DNA of 64,000 nt from contig CAWDZV010000007.1 of assembly GCA_963806985.1 (NCBI GenBank), positions 2,294,001 through 2,358,000 on the forward strand, given 5' to 3'. A program made the position numbers and the translations under genes. The stretch comes from Acidiflorens sp963806985 (GTDB taxonomy: Bacteria; Acidobacteriota; Terriglobia; Terriglobales; Acidobacteriaceae). The notes below the pieces were generated by a model that was not told the DNA's origin, did no database searches, and saw nothing but the letters and a program-made list of their open reading frames with translations. Shown here piece after piece: positions 18,138 to 27,621 of this stretch. The number at the start of each line of letters is the position of its first letter. Position 1 is the first letter of the stretch.

Positions 18138-20864
18138 CTAGATGTCCAAATTCTTCACGTCGAGCGCGTTGTCTTCGATGAACTTTCTGCGCGCTTCTAC
18201 GTCTTCGCCCATGAGCGTGGTGAAGATGGTTTCGCACTCGGCTATGTCTTCGAGCCTTACTTGCAGGAGGGTGCGGCGCTCGGGATCCATGGTTGTCTCC
18301 CAGAGTTGCTCGGCGGTCATTTCTCCGAGGCCTTTGTAGCGCTGGACGGTGTACTCTTTGCGGCCTTCGTTCAGGACGTAGTCGAAAAGTTCGCGGGCTG
18401 TGTTTTTTTCTACGATCTCGGGTTCTTTCGCTCTCGCTCTGAGTGCCGCCGGCTTGCCGGATTTCTTCCCGGACTTCTCAGCTTCTTCTTTTTCTGACGC
18501 GGTCAGATTCTCGCCTTCGTTTTCGCCTGTTTCTTCATTTTCTTCTTCGTCTTTCTCTGCAGCGTTCGCCGCCGCCTTCGCGGGTCTCGGCACGCTCTCG
18601 ATCACGAAAGGCGGTTCGAGATACTGCTCGATCTGCTTGAACTTGGTTATGAGCTGGCGGCATTCCGGGGTCGAGGCCAGTTCCCAGTTGATGATGTGCT
18701 CGGCTCCTTGCGCGTTTACGAAGACAAGTGCCCACAAATTATGTTCTTCGTCAAAACGCGTTTCCACGCTCTTCAGCTTCAAATCCTTTTGCAAGCGCTT
18801 TAGTTCTTTTTCGAGCTTCTCGATTTTTTTCGGCGGAGTGTTCTTGTCGCCCTCGAAATCTGCGCGCTTGGCGAGGTCGAGCTTCGGCAGCAGACTGGTA
18901 ATTTCCTCGGCGCGGATGCGCTTATTCAACTTGTCAAGGAATCCCAGGTACTCGTTAAGCACGGTGATGAACTTGGTCAGGGCCGCGCCTTCCAGTTTGG
19001 GGGCGCCTTCTCCGTAGCGGATGATCAGGCCTTCGGAGGCGCGCTTGACCATAACTTTCACAAACTCGTGTTCGTTCTTTATGTACTGATGGCTCTTGCC
19101 TTTCTTGATGCCGAAGAGCGGCGGCTGTGCGATGTAAACGTTGCTGCGCTTGATCAGCTCCTGCATGTGTCGAAAGAAGAACGTGAGCAACAACGTGCGG
19201 ATGTGCGAGCCGTCTACGTCGGCGTCAGTCATCAGAATGATCTTGCCGTAGCGGACTTTGGTCGGATCGAAATCTTCTTTGGAGATGCCGGTGCCTAGCG
19301 CCGTGATCATGGCTCGGATTTCTTCGTGGGCCAGCATCTTGTCATAGCGCGCTTTTTCTACGTTCAGAATTTTTCCCTTGAGCGGGAGGATGGCCTGAAA
19401 GCGGCGGTCGCGGCCTTGCTTGGCGGTGCCGCCTGCGGATTCTCCTTCGACCAGGAAAAGCTCACAGCGGTTCGGATCGCGCTCTGAGCAGTCGGCTAGT
19501 TTGCCGGGCAAGCCTCCGCCATCGAGCGCGCCTTTGCGGCGGGTAAGGTCGCGAGCTTTTCTGGCGGCTTCTCTGGCTCTCGCGGCGTCGATCGCTTTGT
19601 TGATTATTTTTTTGGCAACGGCGGTGTTCTGCTCGAAGAATGCTCCCAGCTTTTCGTTGACTACGGCCTGGACGATGCCGGCTATGTCGGAATTTAATTT
19701 CCCCTTGGTCTGGCCTTCGAACTGTGGCTGCGGCAGCTTTACGCTGATCACGGCTACCAGGCCTTCTCTTACATCGTCACCGGTTAGATTTTCCTTTACG
19801 TCTTTGAACAGGCCCATCTGCTGGCCGGCGTAGTTGATGGTGCGGGTGAGTGAGGTGCGGAAGCCGGAAAGATGCGTGCCTCCATCGACCGTGTTGATGT
19901 TGTTGGCGAAGCTAAAGACGGATTCGGAATAGGCGTCGTTGTACTGCAGGCCGATTTCTATGTGGACGTCATCCTTGTCGGCTTCCATGTAGATGGGTTT
20001 GTCGTGGAGGGTCTGCTTGCCGCGGTTGAGATGCTTGATGAATTCGGCGATGCCGCCGTTGTACTTGAACTCGGCGCGCTTGGCTTCTCCCGTTTTGTTG
20101 TCAGTCTGGCGTTCGTCGGTTAGCGTGATAACCAAGCCCTTGTTCAAGAACGCTAGTTCGCGCAGGCGCTGAGAGAGCGTGTCGAAGTTATATTCGACCG
20201 TCGTGGTGAAAATGGTTTTGTCCGGGACGAAGTGGACTTTTGTGCCCGTCTTTACTTTGGCTGCTCCTGTTTTCCGCAGCTTGCTGGTTGGTTCGCCTTT
20301 GGAGTAGGTCTGCTCCCAGGTGTAGCCGTCGCGCCAGATTTCTAATTCTAATTCTTCGCTTAGAGCATTAACGCAGCTTACACCTACGCCGTGCAGGCCT
20401 CCGGAAACTTTGTAGGAGTTGCTGTCGAATTTGCCGCCGGCGTGCAGCGTGGTCATCACGACTTGCGCTGCGGGAATTTTTTCGCCGTCGATATCCATGT
20501 TATCGACGGGAATGCCGCGTCCGTTGTCGAGTACGGTGATGGAGTTATCGAGATGAATGGTGACTTCAATCTTGTCGGCGTGGCCGGCCAGCGCTTCGTC
20601 GACGGAGTTATCGACCACCTCGTAGACTAAGTGATGCAGTCCTAACTCGCCGGTCGAGCCTATGTACATGGCTGGACGTTTACGAACGGCTTCCATGCCG
20701 CCGAGGACTTTGATGGAGTCGGCGGTGTAATCTCCGTTGGATTTGCCGTTGGTGTTGGTCGCGTCGATGGTCTTCGCGTCGTTCCTGGCTTCGTTCTTCG
20801 CGTTAAGATTCGTCGCTACGTTCTTGCCATCGACGAGTTCCGCTTGCAGTTCTTTCGTGGCCAT
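18138..20864 (-). CDS. gyrB: DNA gyrase subunit B
   Basis: 908 residues. The ATPase subunit of the type II topoisomerase that introduces negative supercoils with GyrA. A 45-residue polar extension precedes the core YTADSIKVLGGMEAVRKRP. The GHKL ATPase motifs are present (EVVDNSVDEA, DNGRGIPV, GGLHGVGVSCVNAL). The TOPRIM domain has EGESAGG and DADVDGSH, and the C-terminal RYKGLGEM is intact. Relative to about 800-residue GyrB proteins it carries extra sequence between TOPRIM and the tail, including a Glu/Lys-rich linker around residues 755-800. A ribosome binding site (CGGAG) precedes the ATG. Transcribed left, apparently alone. Confidence 0.97.
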   Translation of the reverse strand: MATKELQAELVDGKNVATNLNAKNEARNDAKTIDATNTNGKSNGDYTADSIKVLGGMEAVRKRPAMYIGSTGELGLHHLVYEVVDNSVDEALAGHADKIEVTIHLDNSITVLDNGRGIPVDNMDIDGEKIPAAQVVMTTLHAGGKFDSNSYKVSGGLHGVGVSCVNALSEELELEIWRDGYTWEQTYSKGEPTSKLRKTGAAKVKTGTKVHFVPDKTIFTTTVEYNFDTLSQRLRELAFLNKGLVITLTDERQTDNKTGEAKRAEFKYNGGIAEFIKHLNRGKQTLHDKPIYMEADKDDVHIEIGLQYNDAYSESVFSFANNINTVDGGTHLSGFRTSLTRTINYAGQQMGLFKDVKENLTGDDVREGLVAVISVKLPQPQFEGQTKGKLNSDIAGIVQAVVNEKLGAFFEQNTAVAKKIINKAIDAARAREAARKARDLTRRKGALDGGGLPGKLADCSERDPNRCELFLVEGESAGGTAKQGRDRRFQAILPLKGKILNVEKARYDKMLAHEEIRAMITALGTGISKEDFDPTKVRYGKIILMTDADVDGSHIRTLLLTFFFRHMQELIKRSNVYIAQPPLFGIKKGKSHQYIKNEHEFVKVMVKRASEGLIIRYGEGAPKLEGAALTKFITVLNEYLGFLDKLNKRIRAEEITSLLPKLDLAKRADFEGDKNTPPKKIEKLEKELKRLQKDLKLKSVETRFDEEHNLWALVFVNAQGAEHIINWELASTPECRQLITKFKQIEQYLEPPFVIESVPRPAKAAANAAEKDEEENEETGENEGENLTASEKEEAEKSGKKSGKPAALRARAKEPEIVEKNTARELFDYVLNEGRKEYTVQRYKGLGEMTAEQLWETTMDPERRTLLQVRLEDIAECETIFTTLMGEDVEARRKFIEDNALDVKNLDI

Positions 20865-20909
20865 TCTGCTCCGTTGAGAAAGCCGGACACCGACCCTCAG
20901 TGGAGCCGA

Positions 20910-20933
20910 ATCCGGGCCACTACAGGCCCGGAT
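20910..20933 (-). promoter_or_regulatory. Hairpin in the gyrB leader
   Basis: ATCCGGGCC (20910-20918) and GGCCCGGAT (20925-20933) form a perfect 9-bp stem with a 6-base loop, 46 bases before the gyrB ATG. No T-run follows, so it is not a standard terminator. It may be a REP-type palindrome or a leader structure. Confidence 0.45.
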
Positions 20934-21124
20934 CGGACACCTGGCTGGAGGGACGATTCCGGAGGCGCTCGGATGAGTTCAACTTGTTGAATTTTCTGCT
21001 ATTTAGGTATCACCTGAGCTATATGCATTTTAGCACAAAGCTGAGGATTTTTGGGGTGGGAATCGAGACCGTAAACCGCCTTTTTTGTTGCTCTTAGGGA
21101 CATACATTTCAGGGCTTCAGCAAC

Positions 21125-21144
21125 AGACGCGGCGAGCCGCGTCT
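21125..21144. repeat. REP-type palindrome
   Basis: AGACGCGGC-GA-GCCGCGTCT, perfect 9-bp arms, 10 bases past the stop of the gene at 21155. It resembles the palindrome at 39529-39550 in design. Confidence 0.6.
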
Positions 21145-21154
21145 TTACTGGAAT

Positions 21155-21892
21155 TTAGTGTGCCTTCGAAATTGGGGCGCCGAAATGGAGGCCGTCCATC
21201 AGGTCGTCGAGTGCATCTTCGCTGCCGGCGATGAAGGTGAATGACACGATATGACCTTTCGCCAGCAGGACCAGCGTGCACTGGTGCATGGTGAGCTTTT
21301 CGGAGTCCGTTCCCGCGCTGAGTTGCTTGACGAAATCGGCGCGCAGCAATTGCCGGGACTCAACTTCTAGGGGATAGGGTTCGCCGTCGGCGTGGAAGCC
21401 CTTGGCGGTCGCAAGTTCCGTGAGCGGGCCGAGATAGTCTTCAGCTTTTTTGAGGCCCGGATAGGACGCGACGCTTTCGGAGGTGATCACGACGGCGGAG
21501 TTGATGGTTTCTCCGATGGCCTCGGGAGGACGCTCGAAAGTAGCGAGCAGGACTTCGGACTTGCCGGCGTCGTTTCCTGCTTGCATCGCCCCGGTGCGAT
21601 CGACCCAGCCGTAGGGAAGTTGATAGCGGAATCCGAAGGCGGCGTTGCGGTAAAGCTGGGCGGCTTCTTCGTGCGCGGAGGAAGACTTAGCGGCTGCCGC
21701 GGCCTTACTTTGCGCGTGCGCGGCGAACGTTAGGACTAGGCAGGCTAGCGCAATCATCGCTATGGCAAATCCTGATCTGTGGCGGTTACGGGGAGTTGCC
21801 GAGGTGCGCTCGGCCGGGCCTGTGGGGGCAGTCGCTCCCAGTCGAACTTGCATCCTTCCAAGCGCGAGCCAGAACCGATAAGACATCTTCAA
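21155..21892 (-). CDS. Secreted conserved hypothetical protein
   Basis: 245 residues. The exported part starts after a hydrophobic segment at residues 42-58 ending AAHAQ; the 40 residues before it are probably upstream of the true start or form a long n-region. The mature part begins YRNAAFGFRYQLPYGWVDRTG, a PsbP-like or DUF1795-like beta-sheet opening often seen in small secreted proteins. A ligand or function cannot be named. It lies 21 bases downstream of queA on the same strand and may be co-transcribed. Confidence 0.6.
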   Translation of the reverse strand: MKMSYRFWLALGRMQVRLGATAPTGPAERTSATPRNRHRSGFAIAMIALACLVLTFAAHAQSKAAAAAKSSSAHEEAAQLYRNAAFGFRYQLPYGWVDRTGAMQAGNDAGKSEVLLATFERPPEAIGETINSAVVITSESVASYPGLKKAEDYLGPLTELATAKGFHADGEPYPLEVESRQLLRADFVKQLSAGTDSEKLTMHQCTLVLLAKGHIVSFTFIAGSEDALDDLMDGLHFGAPISKAH

Positions 21893-21913
21893 CCATGCTA
21901 ACAGCGTAAGCGG

Positions 21914-23086
21914 CTACTCCACGAACATGCAATCGCCATAGGAGTAGAAGCGGTAGGCTGTTTCGACCGCGTGCCGGTAAGCGCTCATTACCAGTTCTTT
22001 GCCTCCTAGCGCGCACACCAGCATTAGCAGGCTCGACTGCGGCAGATGAAAGTTAGTCAGCAGGGCGTCTACGATGCGAAAGCGATAGCCGGGATAGATA
22101 AACGCCTCCGCTTCGCCTCGTCCGGCTTCAACCCGGTCCCGGCCGCTTTGTTCGTGAGAAAGCTGGGCGGCGTGTTCCGCAGCGTGTTCCAATGTGCGGA
22201 CGGTGGTTGTGCCCACAGCCACCACGCGCCGTCCCTCAGCCTTTGCCCGGTTGATTGCCTTTGCCGAGATCGCTGAAATCTCGTAGCGCTCCGGATGCAG
22301 CTTGTGATCTTCGACTTTTTCTACTCTCACGGGCTGAAAGGTGCCAAGTCCAACGTGCAGGGTGATCTCGGTAATTTCAATTCCGCGGCTACGAATCTGT
22401 TCCAGTATCTCAGGTGTGAAGTGCAGGCCGGCCGTGGGCGCCGCCACAGACCCCCGCGCCTGAGCATACACAGTCTGGTAGCGGTCGCGGTCCGCTGCGC
22501 GGTCGTGGTCGCGACGAATGTAAGGAGGAAGTGGAACGTGTCCAATGCGCTCGATGCATGCGAAGAAATCGGAGACTGGAGCGAAGCGGATACGGCGTTC
22601 ACCAAAACTGCCGCGGCCGATAACCTCGGCCTCAAGCTCGGCTTCGATCTCGGCCTCGAGTGGGGGCGAGCTTGCTTCAGCAGGGCTGCTGATTGAACCA
22701 CCAAAGCGAAGTTTTTCTCCGACCCCGATCTTGCGGCCCGGACGCACCAGGCATTCCCACTCATTAGGATCGTCGGCGATCTGACGGGTGAGCAAGACTT
22801 CTATCCGTCCGCGCAGAAAATCTTTTGCTGCAGGGTTCCGCGGGCTTAGGGGCTGGGCGCGCTCTCCACTACGATGACCATAGAGGCGGGCCGGGAACAC
22901 CCGCGTATTGTTCAGGATCAGAAGGTCATCAGCTCGCAGCAAGCCGGGGAATTCACGAAAACTACGGTCTTGCCAGGTTCCATTCTGCCGATTGAGGTGC
23001 AGCATGCGCGAGGCTGCGCGGCCCGCCAACGGTTGCTGGGCAATGCGTTCGGGGGGCAAATCATACTGGAACTCCGAGACGAGCAT
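21914..23086 (-). CDS. queA: S-adenosylmethionine:tRNA ribosyltransferase-isomerase
   Basis: 390 residues. QueA transfers the ribosyl part of SAM to preQ1 at tRNA position 34, making epoxyqueuosine. The N-terminus FQYDLPPERIAQQPL and LLILNNTRVFPARLYG are signature segments. APTAGLHFTPE, VGLGTFQPV and the C-terminal TNFHLPQSSLLMLV are also present. Length is somewhat above the usual 340-360 because of an insertion of about 35 residues rich in Glu/Ala (around residues 125-160), whose DNA is a GAGGC/CTCGAG-type low-complexity run. Other queuosine genes are not in the window. Confidence 0.95.
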   Translation of the reverse strand: MLVSEFQYDLPPERIAQQPLAGRAASRMLHLNRQNGTWQDRSFREFPGLLRADDLLILNNTRVFPARLYGHRSGERAQPLSPRNPAAKDFLRGRIEVLLTRQIADDPNEWECLVRPGRKIGVGEKLRFGGSISSPAEASSPPLEAEIEAELEAEVIGRGSFGERRIRFAPVSDFFACIERIGHVPLPPYIRRDHDRAADRDRYQTVYAQARGSVAAPTAGLHFTPEILEQIRSRGIEITEITLHVGLGTFQPVRVEKVEDHKLHPERYEISAISAKAINRAKAEGRRVVAVGTTTVRTLEHAAEHAAQLSHEQSGRDRVEAGRGEAEAFIYPGYRFRIVDALLTNFHLPQSSLLMLVCALGGKELVMSAYRHAVETAYRFYSYGDCMFVE

Positions 23087-23300
23087 CGAGGAGATTATAG
23101 GGTTTAAAGTGCGCTTCCCAGCCGCTGCCTACCTGCTGGCATCGTGCGGAGTTTCTTATTTGCAGGCCGAAAACCCTCGGTGCAGTGACGCGGCTTTCGC
23201 CGGGTCCCGACAGGGCAGGGGTCCCCGCCACCACACAATCCAGTCAATTTATGTATTTTGACCTTCTAGTTCTTGTAACTGTTCCAAGACGTGCTGTACC

Positions 23301-24050
23301 ATGACCGCAAGGTTTTCAATGGCCAGCGATCGCAAAAATCGTCTTGAGATTGTGCAATTCGGCCGCATGCTGCACGAAAACGGCTTTGTTGCCGCTACTG
23401 ACGGGAACCTCTCAGTACGTCTGGACGACGAACACCTACTCGTGACTCCCACCTGCACAAGCAAGGGCAGGATGCGCGCTTCGGATATGGTGATTGTGGA
23501 CATGGCCGGGAAACGACTTGCCGGCAAGCGCCGTGTTTCGAGTGAGATCGGGATGCATCTGCTGATCTATCGCCTGCGGCCGGACGTGTGCGGGATTGTC
23601 CACGCGCACCCGCCGACTGCAACTGGATTTGCCGCTTCCGGTTACGACCTGAATCGCCCGCTGGTCTGCGAGGTCGTTGTCGGTTTAGGGTCGATTCCGC
23701 TCGCCCGCTACGGCACTCCGGGGACGCCTGAGTTGACCGATGCTCTCGAGCCTCTGATTCCGCACCACGACGCCATCTTGATGGCGAATCACGGCGTCGT
23801 GACGTTCGGATCTTCGCTCGAAAGTGCCTACATGAAAATGGAAACAGTGGAGCACTTCGCGAAGATTGCGCTGGTCACACATGTGCTCGGCAATGCGCAA
23901 CCGCTCGGTGAAAAGGAAGTGGAGAAACTCCATGAAGTGCGCCATCGCTACAATGGCGGAGCCACGGCCGCTTCGCCGCGCCGGCCAGCGGCGTCGGATG
24001 TTCTCCGACCTGATGACGAAGTGAACGAGACGGCGGATAGCCGACGCTAG
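23301..24050 (+). CDS. Class II aldolase/adducin family protein
   Basis: 249 residues. Motifs match the L-fuculose-phosphate aldolase group: FVAATDGNLSVR binds the phosphate end, E82 is the likely acid/base, and H101-x-H103 (IVHAHPP) with H164 (MANHGVV) are the metal ligands. The enzyme should cleave a sugar phosphate to dihydroxyacetone phosphate and an aldehyde; the sugar cannot be told. A second ATG at 23319 has AAGG six bases upstream and gives MASDRKN, a more usual start. The C-terminal 30 residues are extra and polar. Confidence 0.88.
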   Translation: MTARFSMASDRKNRLEIVQFGRMLHENGFVAATDGNLSVRLDDEHLLVTPTCTSKGRMRASDMVIVDMAGKRLAGKRRVSSEIGMHLLIYRLRPDVCGIVHAHPPTATGFAASGYDLNRPLVCEVVVGLGSIPLARYGTPGTPELTDALEPLIPHHDAILMANHGVVTFGSSLESAYMKMETVEHFAKIALVTHVLGNAQPLGEKEVEKLHEVRHRYNGGATAASPRRPAASDVLRPDDEVNETADSRR

Positions 24051-24058
24051 TAGGTTAT

Positions 24059-24954
24059 TTACCACCTGTGTGACGCTTCCAAATGAGACTGCAACACTTG
24101 TGAAAGCGCGCTTTCCACAGGCATCGCCATCCGATGAGCGCCAGCCTCGGAAAGATGCAATCTGTCGGTAGTCGCATTCGGGCCACCGATTACTCCACTG
24201 AGGTATCGTTTCGGGATTAGCCAAACACCATACGTCGCGGCGAGACGCCTCTGAATTTGTTCGTACGGGACTTTGTAGGGCAACAGAGGCAATTCGAACA
24301 TAACTATCGTGCGTCCCGGCATGGCCAATTTTGATAGAGTTGCGTCGAGGTTCTTCTCGAAGGCGGACGACGGTACGCCTCCGAGCAGATCATTCCCGCC
24401 CATCTCAATCAGCACAACGCGGTCATCAGAACGTCACCTTCTCTGCCATGGCCGGTCCTTCAGCCATTTGAGAACTAGGTCTTGAGAGATTCTTAACCGG
24501 CACATCTGTCAATTTCTCCATGATTGTCGGCCACGCCGGCACGCGCGGGTCGATGCCGGAAGAAATCGAATCGCCGATAACCACGAGATGATCGCTAGAT
24601 ACCCCTACTATCGATGGCATTCGACGACGGGAGAGCTCTAGAGTCGTGAGTCACCAGTACGATTAGCAACACCGCAGCCGGAAGAGAACGCCATTTGTGT
24701 CCCAGCCACGCCAGCCGTTGATTCGCCACGGCAAGCCACAACACAAATACAGCTAGGAAGATCGCATCGACGGTCCACGAGAACGGCGGACAGGACATTA
24801 CCACTAGCGTCAACGCCAACCAGGCCGCTAGATTCCGCAAGCGCAACGCCCAGCCCTGTTTTAGGTGTCGCGAAACGAGTGTCGCTAACAGCAACAGACC
24901 TGCGCCAGCGTATAGTGACTCGCCGGATGCGAAGTAAAGAGCAACCGGACTCAT
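24059..24954 (-). pseudogene. Membrane-anchored SGNH/GDSL hydrolase, frameshifted
   Basis: Three frames in order make one protein. Residues from ATG 24954 form four hydrophobic segments and end in LVTHDSRALPS. The next frame gives SSDHLVVIGDSISSGID, which is the GDS block I with the catalytic Ser, and ends VTF-stop at 24426. The third frame gives RVVLIEMGGNDLLGG (block III, GGND), then TTDRLHLSEAGAHRMA (block V, DxxH). Two one-base shifts near 24630 and 24430 would restore a single 298-residue lysophospholipase/esterase. Catalytic residues are all present, so either recent decay or sequence error is possible. Confidence 0.75.
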
Positions 24955-24988
24955 TCCGAAGATCGTATCAGGATCGCTTCGCGCTTAA

Positions 24989-27211
24989 CTACTCCCCTCC
25001 GACTCGAAACCTTACCCCCGCGCGAAAGTTCGCCGTCAGCGCCGGATATCCCACCACTTCGTTGTAATGAGCGTTGAGTGCATTCCCGACATTCGCGTAT
25101 GCCGTGATTCTCGAGTTGATCGCATACCATCCGCCCAGATCGACCCGAGCATAGCCGGCGGCGTGGTCGACGAGGTCATCGACAAAATCTGAGTCCGGAC
25201 GCCGTCCTACGAAGCTCCCTCCGAGGTTTGCGGCCCAGCGCGTTCCCAGGTAGTTAAGGAGCATCGTTCCCGAATGCTTGGGGCGGCGGAGCAGCGCATT
25301 TCCCGTTTCATACAGCGAACTGCCGCAGGCATCGCCGGCGCAAAAAGGTGCGCTTAGAATCTGAGTCGAGTCATACGTGTAGGCCGTATTTAGCGATAGT
25401 CGCGTACGGATTCTACCTTGCAACTCCACTTCGGCGCCGTGAGCGAACGCTTGCTGCACATTGAAATACTGACCGAGCGTGCCCGGAGGGTTGCCCATAT
25501 ACGTGACAGTATTGGTGCCGTATTCAATCTGATCGTGGAAGAGATTGTTAAAGTAAGTTGCATTCAGCGCCCAGCGGCCCGCCAGTAGACTTTGCTGGAT
25601 ACCTGCTTCGAAAGCGCGCGTTCGCACCGGCAAAAGGCCAGGATTCGGAACAAAGCCCGATCCAAGATTGGCAAAAGTCTCCTGGAAATCGGGTTCCATG
25701 AACGCGGTGGCATAGGAAAAACGCAAGCGTGTACCAGAAAAGAGATCTCCACCGCGCAGCGCCTGCAGGGTCAGAGCGACCCTCGGCACACCTGTATTGC
25801 CGAAGGTGCTGCTGTGAACGAAGCGCCCGCCCGCGATGGCGGACAATCTGCCGAGCGTAAGCTGCTGTTGCAGGTACGCGTCCTGGTCGAGGCGCTGGCC
25901 ATTGGTTTCCGAGAAAAAGGTGGGGTAATCGAATAATGCGTTCTCGTTTTCGATGCGGTATCCGAAGGTCGAGTGTGTAGTGATTTCGCCCGAGCTCCGC
26001 TCCGAGTAATCCCCCTGATATTCGAATGCAGTGTGGTTGACGTGCTCGTCGTAGAGAGCGGCGAAGGTGTAGGTATTTCCATCCGGGCTGTTGTCGGTGT
26101 AGCGGAAGAAGTAATCGGATGCGGTGAAGCGATGTTGCCAGCCCGAGGGGGCGGCGACGGTTAGTTCGACGCTCCCGAGCAGAATGTTGTCATGTGCGTC
26201 TCCCACGGTCAGCGGCGGGACGAGCACATCGCCGTTGAAATCCCAACCGCCGGGAAGGCCCACATAGCTATTGGAGTGGCGCGCGCGCACGCGCAATGAC
26301 ACTTCGTCGCTCAGAGCGGCGCCCACATTCGCGCCCTGCAGCGAATCAGAATAGGCATTATTCACGCCTTGCCCGTTGGTGTTGAACTGGTCGCCAAAGA
26401 AGTTATAGTCGAAGCGATTGTGCGCGCCGGCCAGGGACGCGTAGCCATTGGCCGTTCCGAAGTTTCCTCCATCGGCGCCGAACCGCAGTTCGGGTACCGG
26501 AGTGCTTCCGGTGCGCGTCCACACCTGTACCACGCTGGTCATGGCATCGGAGCCGTATAAAGTGCTCTGCGCGCCGCGCGCGAATTCCAGGCGATCGGCT
26601 TGGGTCAGAGGCAGCGTGCCAAAATCAAATGTTTCGCTGGGCTCGCTTATGTAGACCCCATCGACAATCACTTTGTTGTAAGTGGACTCGCCGCCACGAA
26701 CGAAGAGCGAAGAAAGTCCGCCACGTTGGCCGTAGGTATTCACGACCGCGCCCGGCAGGAAGCGTACGGCATCGTCCGCGACTACAGGCTGCATGAGTTC
26801 CAGTTGCCCGCTGCTTAGAGTGCCAACGTCGGCGCCAGCGGCCTCGCTCGGGACGGGAGTGCGCGTCGCTGTCACCACAACGGTCTCTGCCGCCGTCGCG
26901 AGGCGCAGTTTGATGGTGAGAGCTTCGTCGGTAGGGGAGAGATCCGCCGTCGCTGGCGCGAACCCCGGAGCGAACACCTGCACGCGAAAAGCGCTTGAGG
27001 CGGTCTCGCGAAAAATCACCATCCCTTCGGCGGAAGTTATGAGCACGGCAACTGGACTGGGCTTTCCCACCTTGAGTAACTGCACCTGCGCGCTAGCAAC
27101 TGCGGCGTCCGAGGGATCGACAACCTTGATCTTGATTTCGGCGGCGGCGATGAAGGTTAGACTGATGACGAACAGAAAAGAAACTGTGGCAAACATCCAG
27201 GAAGACCGCAT
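24989..27211 (-). CDS. TonB-dependent receptor, probably for cobalamin (BtuB-like)
   Basis: 740 residues. Signal peptide 1-23 (end AAAE), a carboxypeptidase-regulatory-like beta domain at 24-105, then VVVTATRTPVP leading into the plug (about 110-225, with LFVRGGESTYNKVIVDGV) and a 22-strand-type barrel to the C-terminal aromatic-poor RFRVGGE. It should import a scarce ligand across the outer membrane, powered by TonB-ExbBD. The leader carries a cobalamin riboswitch, so vitamin B12 or another corrinoid is the likely cargo. AAAGGAG precedes the ATG. A BtuFCD-type inner-membrane transporter is not in the window. Confidence 0.9.
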   Translation of the reverse strand: MRSSWMFATVSFLFVISLTFIAAAEIKIKVVDPSDAAVASAQVQLLKVGKPSPVAVLITSAEGMVIFRETASSAFRVQVFAPGFAPATADLSPTDEALTIKLRLATAAETVVVTATRTPVPSEAAGADVGTLSSGQLELMQPVVADDAVRFLPGAVVNTYGQRGGLSSLFVRGGESTYNKVIVDGVYISEPSETFDFGTLPLTQADRLEFARGAQSTLYGSDAMTSVVQVWTRTGSTPVPELRFGADGGNFGTANGYASLAGAHNRFDYNFFGDQFNTNGQGVNNAYSDSLQGANVGAALSDEVSLRVRARHSNSYVGLPGGWDFNGDVLVPPLTVGDAHDNILLGSVELTVAAPSGWQHRFTASDYFFRYTDNSPDGNTYTFAALYDEHVNHTAFEYQGDYSERSSGEITTHSTFGYRIENENALFDYPTFFSETNGQRLDQDAYLQQQLTLGRLSAIAGGRFVHSSTFGNTGVPRVALTLQALRGGDLFSGTRLRFSYATAFMEPDFQETFANLGSGFVPNPGLLPVRTRAFEAGIQQSLLAGRWALNATYFNNLFHDQIEYGTNTVTYMGNPPGTLGQYFNVQQAFAHGAEVELQGRIRTRLSLNTAYTYDSTQILSAPFCAGDACGSSLYETGNALLRRPKHSGTMLLNYLGTRWAANLGGSFVGRRPDSDFVDDLVDHAAGYARVDLGGWYAINSRITAYANVGNALNAHYNEVVGYPALTANFRAGVRFRVGGE

Positions 27212-27244
27212 AGCACTTCTCCTTTATCACGCGAAAGGTTTGTG

Positions 27245-27440
27245 GGGACGGTTCACGCCGGTCTCCTGGCTTTGCGAGTAAGGATGTGAGCTTTCGCTTC
27301 AGCATCCGGTGGCTGCATCCGGCCTTCCCAGGGTCTTTGTCTGACACCCCCAGTGACCGGTTGCGATGTCCTCGCTTACAGTTGCGCGGCAGCGCGGGAT
27401 TTTCACCCGCTTCCCATAGCGCCAGCATTTCGTCGGCCTA
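27245..27440 (-). promoter_or_regulatory. Cobalamin riboswitch
   Basis: Minus strand contains the B12 box AGCCAGGAGACCGGC (27271-27257). It also has the conserved GGGTGAAAATCCCGCGCTGCC core with GCGCAACTGTAAGC upstream of it, plus the ACTGGG...CTGGGAAGG segment between them. The box ends 46 bases before the ATG of the TonB receptor. Binding of adenosylcobalamin should reduce receptor expression. Confidence 0.95.
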
Positions 27441-27621
27441 CGATTTTGCGCGAACCTAATTTGAGAAAGAGCAAAACAACAGCGCAGCAAATCTACCGGG
27501 TGTCTCAATGCAAAGTCAAATACCTCCCGCTAAAGACGGGTGATTCGCTCGTCGCTGAGGTGCGCAGCATCGTGGCCGGCGGGGACACCTGGCTCTCTAT
27601 CCCTAATTATCCTCTCTATTC

